DNA from: Jaltomata sinuosa | Lineage: Eukaryota > Streptophyta > Magnoliopsida > Solanales > Solanaceae | Direction of reading: 5' to 3' | Length of the DNA: 64,000 nt | Assembly: GCA_003996215.1 (NCBI GenBank) | Contig: QJPP01001688.1 | Span: 62,001 to 126,000, forward strand | Shown: positions 54,564 to 64,000 of the stretch, piece by piece | Layout of the letters: every line of letters starts with the position of its first letter | How positions within the stretch are numbered: position 1 is the first letter of the stretch | Made by a program: the position numbers and the translations under genes | Notes under the pieces: generated by a model | Databases searched by the model: none | What the model was told of the DNA's origin: nothing | What the model saw: only the letters and a program-made list of their open reading frames with translations

Positions 54564-56600
54564 TGTAACACCCCGGAAACCAATCCAGCTTTAATACTCA
54601 GAACTTGCAAAAAGTTTTGAACTTCCAGGGATCACAGGTCAAGTCCACAAGCCGTGGATGGTTCCACGAGTCATGGAAGTGACTCATGATTCAAGTCCTG
54701 CAGACCATTCTCAGGTCTGAGAATCATGAATCAGGTTCACGGTTCGTGGAAGTTTCCACGGGTCGTGGAACTCAGACAGAGAGTGGTTAGGTCCACTGAT
54801 TCCCACAACTTAGTCCTACGACTCGTGGAAGCTTTCACGAGTTGTCCTGTTGAGTCGTAGAGAACTTTCAGCAGCCTGAAATCTTGGGCAGTTTCCACGA
54901 GAAGGAATGACGAGTCGTGGTTAGGTCTACGAGTCTTAGACTCCACCCGTGGAACCTGAAACCGAGATTTAAATCAGCTTTTTCCTAATTAAGTTCCAGG
55001 GGTATTTTAGTCATTACCCACTCTTTTAACACCTAAGTCATGTCATTTGGACTATTTCAAGAAGGGTTTTCACCCTCATTAGCCTAAGTTCCTTTTCATT
55101 ACTTCACTCTTCTCCCAAAAAGGGAAATTCTTCTCCAAGCCTCAAGTCTCAAGCTCCAAGTTCAAGCCTCCTAAGTCTTTCCAATTCAAGTGGGTTATCT
55201 TCAATCAATGTATGTGGGTAATTAACAATGGGTTCCTTTCGCCCTTGTGCCCAAAACCCCTAATTCAAATTTTGATTTCATGGATCTCCAAACTAGGGTT
55301 CATATCTACTTCTTATAGGCTTTACTAAATATGATCTTCTCATGATTTGATTATGAAATTACTACTAAATTGCATGATTCTACATGGGTTTTTACATATG
55401 AACACTTATTTCATCAGTTAAAGTTTAATCATGGTGATTCCTACATGCATGAAATTGATTTAAGCAAGACTAGATTTGATGGTATGTTTTCCATCGATTC
55501 CCAAGCATGTGCATGCCTAGTTCTTATGTTCTATGAAAAAATATGTATTATGAAATTGAACTAGAGCCATGCAAATTTTTACAAGTCATGAAGTATGCAA
55601 AGTTCACAAGTTATGAAGTATTATGCAAGATAAGACACCCGATGTTCCATCAATGTTCATGAATCGATTTCTAAACCCTAATTCATGAGTAGTATGATGA
55701 TCCGAGGTATGAACACGTTATGAACAAGTTTGGAATCAAATATGTCACATTTATATGAGCTCATGTTATATGTTTTGGGAGTAGTATTTAGCACCGAGAG
55801 ATGAGGGTTCATATAACCCAAGTCCAAAACTACGTTGCCACCATAGGTTGTCCTCTGTGGCTTATCATGACAGGATCCTGGTACGACATGGTTCTAACTT
55901 TAGCCAGTTAGGACAGCTCTTTTCAGTGGGGGTAGATGACATTGGACTCCATATAGCTCAGCATGGTTTAATGTCAGTTAATATAGACTCCCACATGTTT
56001 ATTTTCAAGCTATGAAGTTATATGATTCTATACTATGAAACTTAAGCTTTATTTCATGTTTTATACTTTGATATTTTTTTATGTTCTTTCTTTATGTAAC
56101 AAATTTATCCTTAAGTATGTTTTAAACTATTTTTACCATGATTCATCCATTGTTCGCATACTCAGTACATCCTATAGTACTGATGCATATCTTGTGTTGC
56201 ATCCTTTAATGATGTTGATTCAGGTGTTCCTTTCCAGATATGTGGCTAGAGCTTCTAGGCCACTTTTCTGTCAGCTGTTGGTGAGTCCTCTTAGGTCGAG
56301 GACTAGATATGTTTTAGTTTATGTCGATTCCTTACTTCCGTACTTCGAGTTAGCTAGGGTCTTGTTCTAGCAGCTCCTTATGTCATGTAGAGGCTTTTCA
56401 GTCATAGACAGTGTTTGAGTCTCTTTTTGGATTTTGTGTTTCTTTTGAATTGATTACCTATTTATGTGATTTTGTATTTATCTGTTATACTTCCGCTTAT
56501 CTTTTTTATGCTTGAGTATGCTATGACAAAAGGGTTAGCTTGGGGAATTTACGGTTCCAAGTCCCGTGTTATGTCCAGGGGGTAACCTCGGGGCATGACA
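54564..56600 (+). repeat. Element I: 5' LTR (2037 bp)
   Basis: Holds, at 54640-54960, repeated CGTGGAA/TTCCACG words, one making the dyad TTCCACGGGTCGTGGAA. Same family as A's LTR. No gene. Confidence 0.95.
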
Positions 56601-56604
56601 AACT

Positions 56605-56616
56605 TGGTATCAGAGC
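56605..56616 (+). other. Element I: primer-binding site
   Basis: TGGTATCAGAGC, an exact complement of the initiator-Met tRNA 3' end, four bases after the LTR. Confidence 0.9.
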
Positions 56617-57130
56617 CTCAGGTTCAAGAGTCCTAGGATGTCTGAAAGCTGCGTCAAGTCCCGTGGTCTTTGCTTTAAATATTTGGAGACATTATTTGTA
56701 TGGGGTGCATGTGGATGTATTCACCTATCATAAGAGTCTTCAGTATGTGTTCACTCAAAAAGAACTGAATTTGCGACAAAAGAGATGGCTTAAGATCCTT
56801 AAGGATTATGATATGAGTGTGCTTTACCATCCGGGTAAGGCCAATGTCATGGAGGATGCTTTGAGTAGACTGTCCATGGAAAGTGTGTCTTCTGTTGAAT
56901 ATAGGAAGAAGGAATTGGTTATGAAGGTTCATAGGCTAGCTCGGTTGGGAGTTCACCGTATGGACTCGACAGAAGGTGGTGTGATTGTACAAAATGGTGT
57001 TGAATCATCTGTGGTAGCTGAGGTGAAGTCAAAGAAAGACAAGGATCCCATTCTACTTCAGCTTAAGGGTGCAGTTCATCAGCATCAGGTGGAGGTTTTC
57101 TCCCAAGAGGGAGATGGTGTGCTTCATTAT
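56617..57130 (+). pseudogene. Element I: RNase H C-terminal part joined to the leader
   Basis: The leader (about 40 bp) passes directly into VVFALNIWRHYLYGVHVDVF, YHKSLQYVFTQKELNLRQKR, LKDYDMSVLYHPGKANVMED and ALSRLSMESVSSVEY. The N-terminal half of RNase H and everything upstream is missing, so a deletion joined leader to pol. The frame is open from 56540 to 57133, ending at TAG in place of Gln. Confidence 0.85.
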
Positions 57131-58110
57131 TAGGGTCGCTTATGTATGCCAGATGTAGATGGGTTAAGACAGCAGATTCTGACCTAGGCTCACAGTTCTA
57201 GATATTCCATTCATCCGGGTGCTACTAAGATGTACCGTGATCTATGGGAAGTCTTTTAGTGGAATGGTATGAAGAGGGACATAGCCAGGTTTGTATCTAA
57301 GTGTCCCAACTATCAATAAGTAAAGGTGAAGCGTCAAAGGTCGGGTGGCATGATTCAAGATATTGACCTTTCCACTTGGAAATGGGAAGCAATCAATATG
57401 GACTTTATTACTGGCTTGCCTCGTACTCGAAGGCAACATGATTCCATTTGGGGTATTGTCGACCGGATAATCAAGTCATCCCACTTCTTGGTTGTTAGCC
57501 TACTAATTCAGTAGCCGATTATTCCTGACTCTACATCCGGGATATAGTTCGATTGCATGATGTTCCCTTGTCTATCATTTCTAATACAAGTCCTCAGTTT
57601 ACATCTCAGTTTTTGAGATTATTTCAGAAAGGTCTTGGTACCCAGGTGAAGCTTAACACAACTTTTCACCCTCAAACAGACGTCCAGGTAAAGCGCACCA
57701 TTCAAACTTTGGAGGATATGTTAAGAGCATGTGTGATTGATTTCAAAGGTATTTGGGATGATCACTTACCTCTTATCGAGTTTGCCTACAATAACAACTT
57801 TCTCTCTAGCATCCAGATGGCTCTGTATGAGGTACTTTATGGTCGGAGATGTAGATCTCCTAATTGTTGGTTCGAATTAGGTGAGGCAGCCTTGATTGGT
57901 CTAGATATGGTTCATGAGACTATGGAGAAGGTTCAACTTATTAGGGAGAGGTTAAAGACCGCTCAGAGTCGACAGAAATCTTATGCAGTTGTGAGGAGAA
58001 GGGAGTTGGAATTTGAAGTTGATGATTGGGTTTTCTTAAAGGTGTCACCCATGAAGGGGGTGATGAGATTTGGCAAGAACGGGAAGCTTAGTTCCATTTT
58101 GTAGGTCCTT
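57131..58110 (+). pseudogene. Element I: integrase with lost catalytic residues
   Basis: The zinc domain shows HSSRYSIHPGATKMYRDL and CPNYQ, with Tyr (57311-57313) for the last Cys and a TAA at 57317-57319, the same two lesions as in A. The core has INMDFITGLPRT (first Asp), but the second Asp is Asn (IISNTSPQFTSQF) and the Glu is Lys (VQVKRTIQTLEDML). FKGIWDDHLPLIEFAYNN and YGRRCRSPN follow. It could not integrate itself. Confidence 0.85.
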
Positions 58111-58685
58111 ATCGGATTCTGAGAAAGGTTGGTAAGGTTGCTTATGAGTTGGATTTGTCATCAGAGTTAGAAGTGGTTCATCCCATTTTTCATGTTTCTT
58201 TGTTGAAGAAGTGTGTTGGTGATCCGAGCTTATTGTCCCTTTGGAGGATGTGGGTGTGAAAGATAGTCTCACCTATGAAGAGGTTCCCATAGAGATCCTT
58301 GATTGTTAGATTCGGAGGTTGAGAAACAAAGAAGTTTCTTCGGTAAAGGTTCTTTGGAGAAATCAGCTTGTTGAATGAGCTACTTGGGAAGCGAAAGAGG
58401 CCATGAAGGCCAAATATCCCCATATCTTTCCTTCTGATTCTGTTCTAGCTTGGGGTAATAGTTTCATTTTTGGTATGTTCCTCAAATCCTGTTCCATCAG
58501 TTACTCTCATGATCCTAGCATGCATTCATGTCTTCGAAGTTGATTTAACCATGTTTTAAGTTGGAAAGTTCAGTTTTCATGTTTATTCCTTGATTTCCTT
58601 GTTTTGTTGCTGGCTGGGCTATTTTCTCTTCAGTTTCCCTTGCTTAGTCTTCATTGGAGGATGAATGATCCCAAGGGGGAGATAT
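58111..58685 (+). pseudogene. Element I: chromodomain tail, 3' segment and purine tract
   Basis: SH3-like text (GPYRILRKVGKVAYELDL, then PIFHVSLLKKCVG) and YEEVPIEILDC, a TAG at 58307-58309 at the same codon as in A, then the chromodomain core KEVSSVKVLWRNQL...ATWEAKEAMKAKYPHIF. From 58440 to 58672 is 3' UTR without a gene, then the purine tract. Confidence 0.8.
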
Positions 58686-60723
58686 TGTAACACCCCAAAA
58701 ACCGATCCAACTTTTAAACTCAGAACTTACAGAAATTTTTCAACTTCCAAGGATCACGGGTTAAGTCTACGAGCTGTGGGTGGTTCCACGAGTCGTGGAA
58801 GTAACTCATGATTCCAGTCCTACAGACCATCATCTGGTCTGATAACCACGAGTCAGGTTCACGATTTGTGGAAGTTTCCACGGGTCATGTAACCAACCCG
58901 TGGAACTCAGACAGAGAGTGGTCAGATCCCCTGATTCCCACAACTTGGTCCTACGACTCATGGAAGCTTCCATAAGTCATCCTGTTAAGTCGTAGAGAAC
59001 TTTCAGCATCCTAAAATCTTGGGCAGTTTCCACGAGAAGGAATCACGAGTCGTGGTTAGGTCTACGAGTTGTAGACTCCACCGGTGGAACCTGAAACCGA
59101 GATTTAAAAAAGCTTTTTCCTAATTAAGTCTTAGGGGTATTTTAGTCATTACCCACTATTTTAACTCCTAAGTGATGTCATTTTGACTATTTCAAGAAGG
59201 GTTTTCACGCTCATTAGTCTAAGTTCCTTCTCATTACTTCACTCTTCTTCCAAAAAGGGATATTATTCTCCAAGCTTCAAGTTCAAGCCTCTTAAGTCTT
59301 TCCAATTCAAGTGGGTTATGTTCAATCAAGGTATGTGGGTAATTAACAATGGGTTCCTTTCACCCTTGTGCCCAAAACCCCTAATTCAAATTTTGATTTC
59401 ATGGATCTCCAAACTAGGGTTCTTATCCACTTTTTATGGGCTTTGCTAAATATGATCTTCTCATGATTTGATTATGAAATTACTACTAAATTGCATGATT
59501 CTACATAGGTTTTTACATATGCACACCTATTTCATGAGTTGAAGTTTAATCATCGTGATTCCTAGATGCATGAAATTGATTTAAGCAAAATTGGATTTGA
59601 TGGTATGTTTTTCATGGATTCCCAAGCATGTGCATGCCTAGTTCCTATGTTATATGAAAGTATATGTATTATGAAATTGAACTAGAGCCATGCAAATTTT
59701 TACAAGTCATGAAGTATGCAAATTTCACAAGTTATGAAGTATTATGCAAGACAAGACACCCAATGTTCCATCAATGCTCATGAATTATTTTCTAAACCCT
59801 AATTCATGAGTAGTATGATGATCCGGGGTATGAACATGTTATGAACAAGTTTGGCATCATATATGTCACATGTATATTAGCTCATGTTATATGTTTTAGG
59901 AGTAGTATTTAGCACCGAGAGACGAGGGTTCAGATAACCCAAGTCCAAATCTATGTTGCCACCGTAGGTTGCCCTCTGTGGCTTATCATGACAGGATCCT
60001 GGTACGACATAGTTCTAACTTTGGCCAATTAGGACAGCTCTTTTCAGTGGGGGTACATGACACTGGACTCCATGTAGCTCAGCATGTTTTAATGTCGGTT
60101 AACAGAAACTCCCACGTGTTTATTTTTAAGCTATGAAGTTATATGATTCTATACAATGAAACTTAATCTTTATTTCATGTTTTATACTTTGATATTTATT
60201 CATGTTCTTTCTTTTCATAAAAAGTTAATCCTTAAGCATGTTTTACACTATTTTTATCATGATTCATGCATTGCTCGCATACTTGGTACATCCTATAGTA
60301 CTGACGCATATCTTGCGCTGCATGCTTTGATGATGGAGATTCAGGTGTTCCTTTCAAGATACGTGGCTAGAGCTTCCAGGCCACTTTTCTGTCAGTTGTT
60401 GGTGAGTCCTTTTAGGTCGAGGACTAGATATGTTTTAGTTTATGTCAATTCCTTACTTCTGTACTTTGAGCTAGATAGGGTCTTGTCCTAGCAGCTCCTT
60501 ATGTCATCTAGAGGCTTTTCAGACATAGACAGTGTTCCAGTCTCTTTCTGAATTTTGTGTTTCTTTTGACTTGATTACCTATTTATGTGATTCTGGATTT
60601 ATCTGTTATGCTTTCGCTTATATTTTTTATTCTTGAATATGCTATGACCAAGGGGTTAGCTTGGGTCACTTGCGGTCCTAAGTCCCGTATTACGTGTCCA
60701 GAGGGTAACCTCGGGGCATGACA
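58686..60723 (+). repeat. Element I: 3' LTR (2038 bp)
   Basis: Pairs with 54564-56600, including the CGTGG dyad words (58760-59080) and the terminal GGGCATGACA. Confidence 0.95.
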
Positions 60724-61160
60724 CTTAAGGCCTTATTAACTTCAGCACTAGTTTTGACTTTGCCAGTTGACAGTCAGAGTTTCTCCATTTATTGTGATGC
60801 TTCAGGGGTCCGTCTTGGTTGTGTGCTGATGAAGTAGGGTCGAGTGATAGCATATTCATCGAGGCAGCTGAAGGTTCACGAGTGCAACTACCCCAGTCAC
60901 GACTTAGAGTTGGTGGCAGTAGTCTTCGCACTCAAGATCTGGAGGAACTATCTATATGGAGTTCATTGTGAGATATTCACCAACCATCATAGTCTTCAGT
61001 ACATTAAGAGTCAGCGTGAGCTGACCTCGAGGCTGAGGAGAAGGATTGAGTTGTTGAAGGACTATGATTTCACTATTTTATACCATCTGGGCAAGGCAAA
61101 CGTGTTAGAGGATGCCTTGAGTCGAAAGGCGGTGAGTATGGGCAGCCTAGCTTGACTTTT
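60724..61160 (+). pseudogene. Element H: RNase H domain after the insertion
   Basis: Continues H's RT frame exactly: KALLTSALVLTLPVDSQSFS, IYCDASGVRLGCVLM with the first Asp, a TAG at 60835-60837 (Gln in the family), HECNYPSHDLELVAVVFAL with the Glu, CEIFTNHHSLQYIKSQ (Asp changed to Asn) and LGKANVLEDALSRKA. The unbroken phase shows that element I inserted without loss or gain beyond its 5-bp duplication. Confidence 0.85.
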
Positions 61161-62238
61161 AGTTTCTGAGCGACCGTTGGCCTTGGACATCCAGTCCTTG
61201 GCTAACCGTTTGGTTAGGCTTGACTTATCGGATCCCAGCTGAGTTATTTCCAGTGTTGAGGTTTGCTCTACTCTAGTTGATCAAATTCAGAGTCAACAGT
61301 TCGAGGATTAGAGTTTATGTAACCTTCGTGATTAGGTAGTTCGGTGTGAGGCCAGCCGAGCTACTTTGGGTTCTGATGGTATTCGTAGGTTTGATGGTTG
61401 ACTTTGTGTCTCGCTAGTTAGTGATTTAATACAGTTGATACTCTATGGGGCACATTGTTCTAGATACTCCATTCATCCTGGTGCAGCAAAGATGTACAAA
61501 GATTTGAGATAGCTCTACTAGTGGAGTGGTATGAAGTGGGATGTGGCAGAGTTTGTATCTTGGTGCTTGAACTGTTAGCAGGTTAAGTTCGAGCACATGA
61601 GATTGGGTGTCTTGATGCAGCAACTTCTCATTCCTGAGTGGAAGTGGGAAGGTATTACTATGGACTTTGTTGTTGGTTTGCCTTGTACTACTCGGAGGTT
61701 TGATTCCATTTGGGTGATCGTTGATAGGCTGACTAAGTCAGCGCATTTCTTGCAGGTTTCAGACTTTCTATGGGGCAGAGAGTTTTGATCAGATCTATAT
61801 TCGTGAGATTGTATGGTTGCATGGGGTCCCAACTTCTATCATTTCAGACCGCGACACTCGATTCACATCTCAGTCTTGGAGAGCTATACAGAGGGATTTC
61901 GGTACGGAGGTTCAGGTTAGTACTGCTTTCCACCCTCAGACAGATGGCCTATCCGAGAGGACTATTAAGGTCCTGGAGGAAATGCTTCAGGCCTGTGTAC
62001 TTGACTTTGGAGTTTTATGTGTCAGTTCGTGCCATTGGCTGAGTTCACATATAATAATAGCTTTCATTCAAGCATTGGCATGGCACCTTTTGAGGCCTTG
62101 TATGGTAGGCGTTGTAGATCGCCCATTGGTTGGTTTGATGGCTTAGAGTCCAGACCGCAGGGTACATATTTACTTAGAGATTCCTTGGACAGAGTCTGTT
62201 TGATCCAAGACAGACTTAGAGCAGCCCAGAGTAGGTAG
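61161..62238 (+). pseudogene. Element H: integrase domain
   Basis: The zinc domain (HCSRYSIHPGAAKMYKDL, CLNC) is interrupted by stops but keeps the last Cys pair. The core holds all three catalytic residues, though in different frames: TMDFVVGLPC (Asp 61663-61665), a frameshift near 61758, ISDRDTRFTSQSW (Asp 61847-61849), DGLSERTIKVLEEML (Glu 61955-61957), and a return to the first frame near 62010. PLAEFTYNNSFHSSIGMAPF and YGRRCRSPIGWFD follow. Confidence 0.85.
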
Positions 62239-62472
62239 AAAAGCTACGTTGATCATAGACTTCGTGCCTTGGAATTCAGTGTTGGTGATATGGTCTTCCT
62301 TCGAGTATCACCTGTGAAGGGCATGATGATATTTGGTCAGCAGGGGAAGCTTAGCCCCAGGTTTATTGGGACATTTGTGATTCTACAGAAGGTTGGTAGT
62401 GTTGCCTACAAGTTAGCCTTGCCACCAATGTTTTCAGCTGTTCACCCAGCTTTCTATATTTTTATGTTGCGC
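62239..62472 (+). pseudogene. Element H: integrase C-terminal SH3-like segment
   Basis: ALEFSVGDMVFLRVSPVKGM, GKLSPRFIGTFVILQKVGSV and VHPAFYIFMLRQ, the usual link between integrase core and chromodomain. It is interrupted at about 62473 by plastid sequence. Confidence 0.8.
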
Positions 62473-62752
62473 CAGTCAGGGGACCTGAGAGGCGGTGGTT
62501 TATCTTGCGGTAGATGTCAGTGGTTCGAGTCCGCTTATCTCCAACTCGTGAACTTAGCTGATACAAAGCTTTATGTTAGCACCCAATTTTTCCAATTCAG
62601 CGGTTCGATCTATGATTTATCATTCATGGACGTTGATAAGATCCATCCATTTAGCAACACCTTAGGATGGCATAGCCTTAAAAGTGAAGGGCGTGGTTAA
62701 AATGAGGAAAGGCTTACGGTGGATACCTAGGCACCCAGAGACGAGGAAGGGC
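62473..62752 (+). other. Plastid DNA insert (trnA-UGC 3' exon, spacer, 5' end of 23S rRNA)
   Basis: Recognised from the plastid rRNA operon: the end of the trnA intron (GGGGACCTGAGAGGCGGTGG), the trnA 3' exon (TTCGAGTCCGCTTATCTCCA, ending 62551), the trnA-rrn23 spacer with CATGGACGTTGATAAGATCC, and the start of 23S rRNA (GAGGAAAGGCTTACGGTGGA) to about 62752. Differences from the plastid text I remember are mostly C-to-T/G-to-A. It is a partial copy with no functional RNA. H's frame resumes in phase at 62755 (SHVLHWDLIQL), and about seven codons of H are replaced. Confidence 0.9.
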
Positions 62753-63021
62753 AGTCTCATGTGTTGCATTGGGATTTGATTCAGTTGGATGAGAGTTTAT
62801 CATTTGTTGAGGAGCCGATAGCTATTCTGGCCAGAGATGTCATGAGGTTGAGATCTAGGGAGATTCCAATTGTGAAAGTGTAGTGGAGGCATCGTCCGGT
62901 CTAGGAAGCTACCTGGGAGACCGAGAGTGAGTTGCATGCTCAGTATTCGCAGATGTTCGAGCCTTCAGGTACTCCCTTCTTCTTGACTTTCGAGGATGAA
63001 AGTCTTTTTAGTAGTGGATGT
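62753..63021 (+). pseudogene. Element H: chromodomain tail
   Basis: SHVLHWDLIQLDESLSFVEE, then AILARDVMRLRSREIPIVKV, a TAG, WRHRPV, a TAG, EATWETESELHAQYSQMFE: a plant chromovirus chromodomain with two C-to-T stops. The purine tract before the LTR (AGTAGTGGATGT) is degenerate. Confidence 0.85.
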
Positions 63022-64000
63022 TGTGATGACCCTTCCTGTCATCTTCGCGTTTACGCATTCATTGTACTGTTAGAGCCTTTCTATAGTGGCCCCAAGTAAT
63101 TTATGGCTTGCTGGGACCGGTAGTTCGGTGCCCTGGTCATTCGTTTGGTCGTTTTGGCTGTTTGCCTGTTTTAGAGCTTAAACTTAGAATATTGTTGATT
63201 TTGGTCAACATTCTTAGCTAACATGCTCGTAATTGAATTCTAACAGTTACGTTAGCTCCAGAGCGATGAGTTTGGTCTAGTTGGACCTTTAGTTGAGGCC
63301 TGAGAACTTTCGGTGTGGGTTTTATGTGGTTTTCTCAGTTTTCAGGCCATTTGGAGTTGAAAGTGTAACTTCAGGTGACTTTCGATGATCGGAGAGTCAG
63401 ATTCGAAATCAAAAGATTCCATCAACTCCGGAATGTTTAGTTTTGGCTAGGAATATGGTTGGTTCGGGTTTTGGGTGAGTCGGACTCATTTCGAGCCTTT
63501 GAGTTCCTTTTCGTTAGTCTTGACTTGGGTCAACATTTCTCCGAAACAATCTCGTATGAAAGTGTTTTTGATTCCGTTGAGTCCGTAATGTCGTTTAGAC
63601 TCTATTAACATTATTGGGTTTTGAATATCGGTTTCAAATTGTGCCCGGAATACCCCATCGATCTTTTTTAAAAATTGCAGAAAGTTGCAGAAAATCAGTT
63701 GCGGCCAACAACTATAAATAGCTGGAAATTCATTTTTTCCAGTCACTTCTCCTCATTTTTCTCACTCTAAACTCATTTTTCTCTCTACCAAAATCGCTCG
63801 ATCATTTCTAATCCTTGGGGAATCAATTGCTTGAGGATTTTCCGTGTTTTTTCGATTCTCGATAAGTCATCTTCCCCACTTGTCCCTTTAGCTTCCCTTG
63901 AATTTTCTTAATTTCCTCCATTGTTGCTCCTACCAAAGCTTGTAAATTCTTATGTAGTGGCTTCCCCCAGTTCGTACATGCTTCCTTGAAGTAAAGCATT
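63022..64000 (+). repeat. Element H: 3' LTR, start only
   Basis: TGTGATGACCC onward, aligning with 47967-48945 and still running at the window end. TATA box at 63713-63720. No gene. Confidence 0.9.

Larger units (their letters stand above)
54564..60723 (+). mobile_element. Element I: deletion-derivative Ty3 element nested in H
   Basis: 6.16 kb with LTRs 54564-56600 and 58686-60723 (both TGTAACACCCC to GGGCATGACA), flanked by CTTAA on both sides (54559-54563, 60724-60728). The initiator-Met primer site is exact at 56605-56616, and a purine tract (AAGGGGGAGA) lies at 58673-58682. The internal region is only 2.1 kb: gag, protease, RT and the start of RNase H are absent. LTRs are alike in the high 80s percent by eye. 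Confidence 0.95.

Noticed and set aside
62473..62752. A tRNA-Ala or 23S rRNA gene
   Set aside because: Only the 3' exon of the plastid tRNA and the first few dozen bases of the rRNA are present, with mutations; it is an inserted fragment.

Overview
This window is plant nuclear repeat DNA, most likely from a Solanaceae species. That assignment rests on the LTR families and the plant RTE-type LINE; I cannot name the species. I found no intact cellular gene. Essentially all recognisable sequence is LTR retrotransposons, one LINE, fragments of both, and one small piece of plastid DNA. Most coding regions carry in-frame stops or frameshifts, largely of C-to-T / G-to-A type, as expected of old methylated repeats.

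Layout, using local names. Element A (1-4256, + strand) is a decayed chromodomain Ty3 element whose 3' LTR (4257-5550 and about 38545-38902) is split by about 33 kb of later insertions. That block holds: LTR B (5551-15368), itself interrupted by a non-autonomous element C (6554-11012) and an RTE LINE (11956-14371, 17-bp target duplication); then chromovirus D (15768-31270), interrupted by Athila-like E1 (17091-21709, minus strand) and a second non-autonomous element F (25960-30702, minus strand); then a second, younger Athila-like copy E2 (31271-38079, minus strand); then another LTR end (38080-38544).

From 38903 to 47966 lie truncated and inverted LTR pieces and a second LINE fragment. Element H (47967 to beyond the window end, + strand) is a second chromodomain Ty3 lineage with a 3.4-kb LTR. 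Its pol is split by deletion-derivative I (54564-60723, clean CTTAA duplication), a relative of A. H also carries a roughly 280-bp plastid fragment (trnA 3' exon, spacer, start of 23S rRNA) between its integrase and chromodomain.

How they relate: D encodes gag, protease, RT, RNase H and integrase, and its LTR ends, initiator-Met primer site and polypurine tract resemble those of C and F, which lack pol. C and F share an unrecognised C-terminal protein segment running through the polypurine tract into the LTR. E1 and E2 keep gag and protease only. The main points of interest are the uncharacterised C/F protein, the head-to-head 5' LTR of C whose two outer ends are both U5 ends, TGACGG dyad clusters upstream of the Athila-like TATA boxes, the plastid insert, and nonsense codons shared between separate insertions. 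Domain and family names come from motif recognition by eye; no database search was run.
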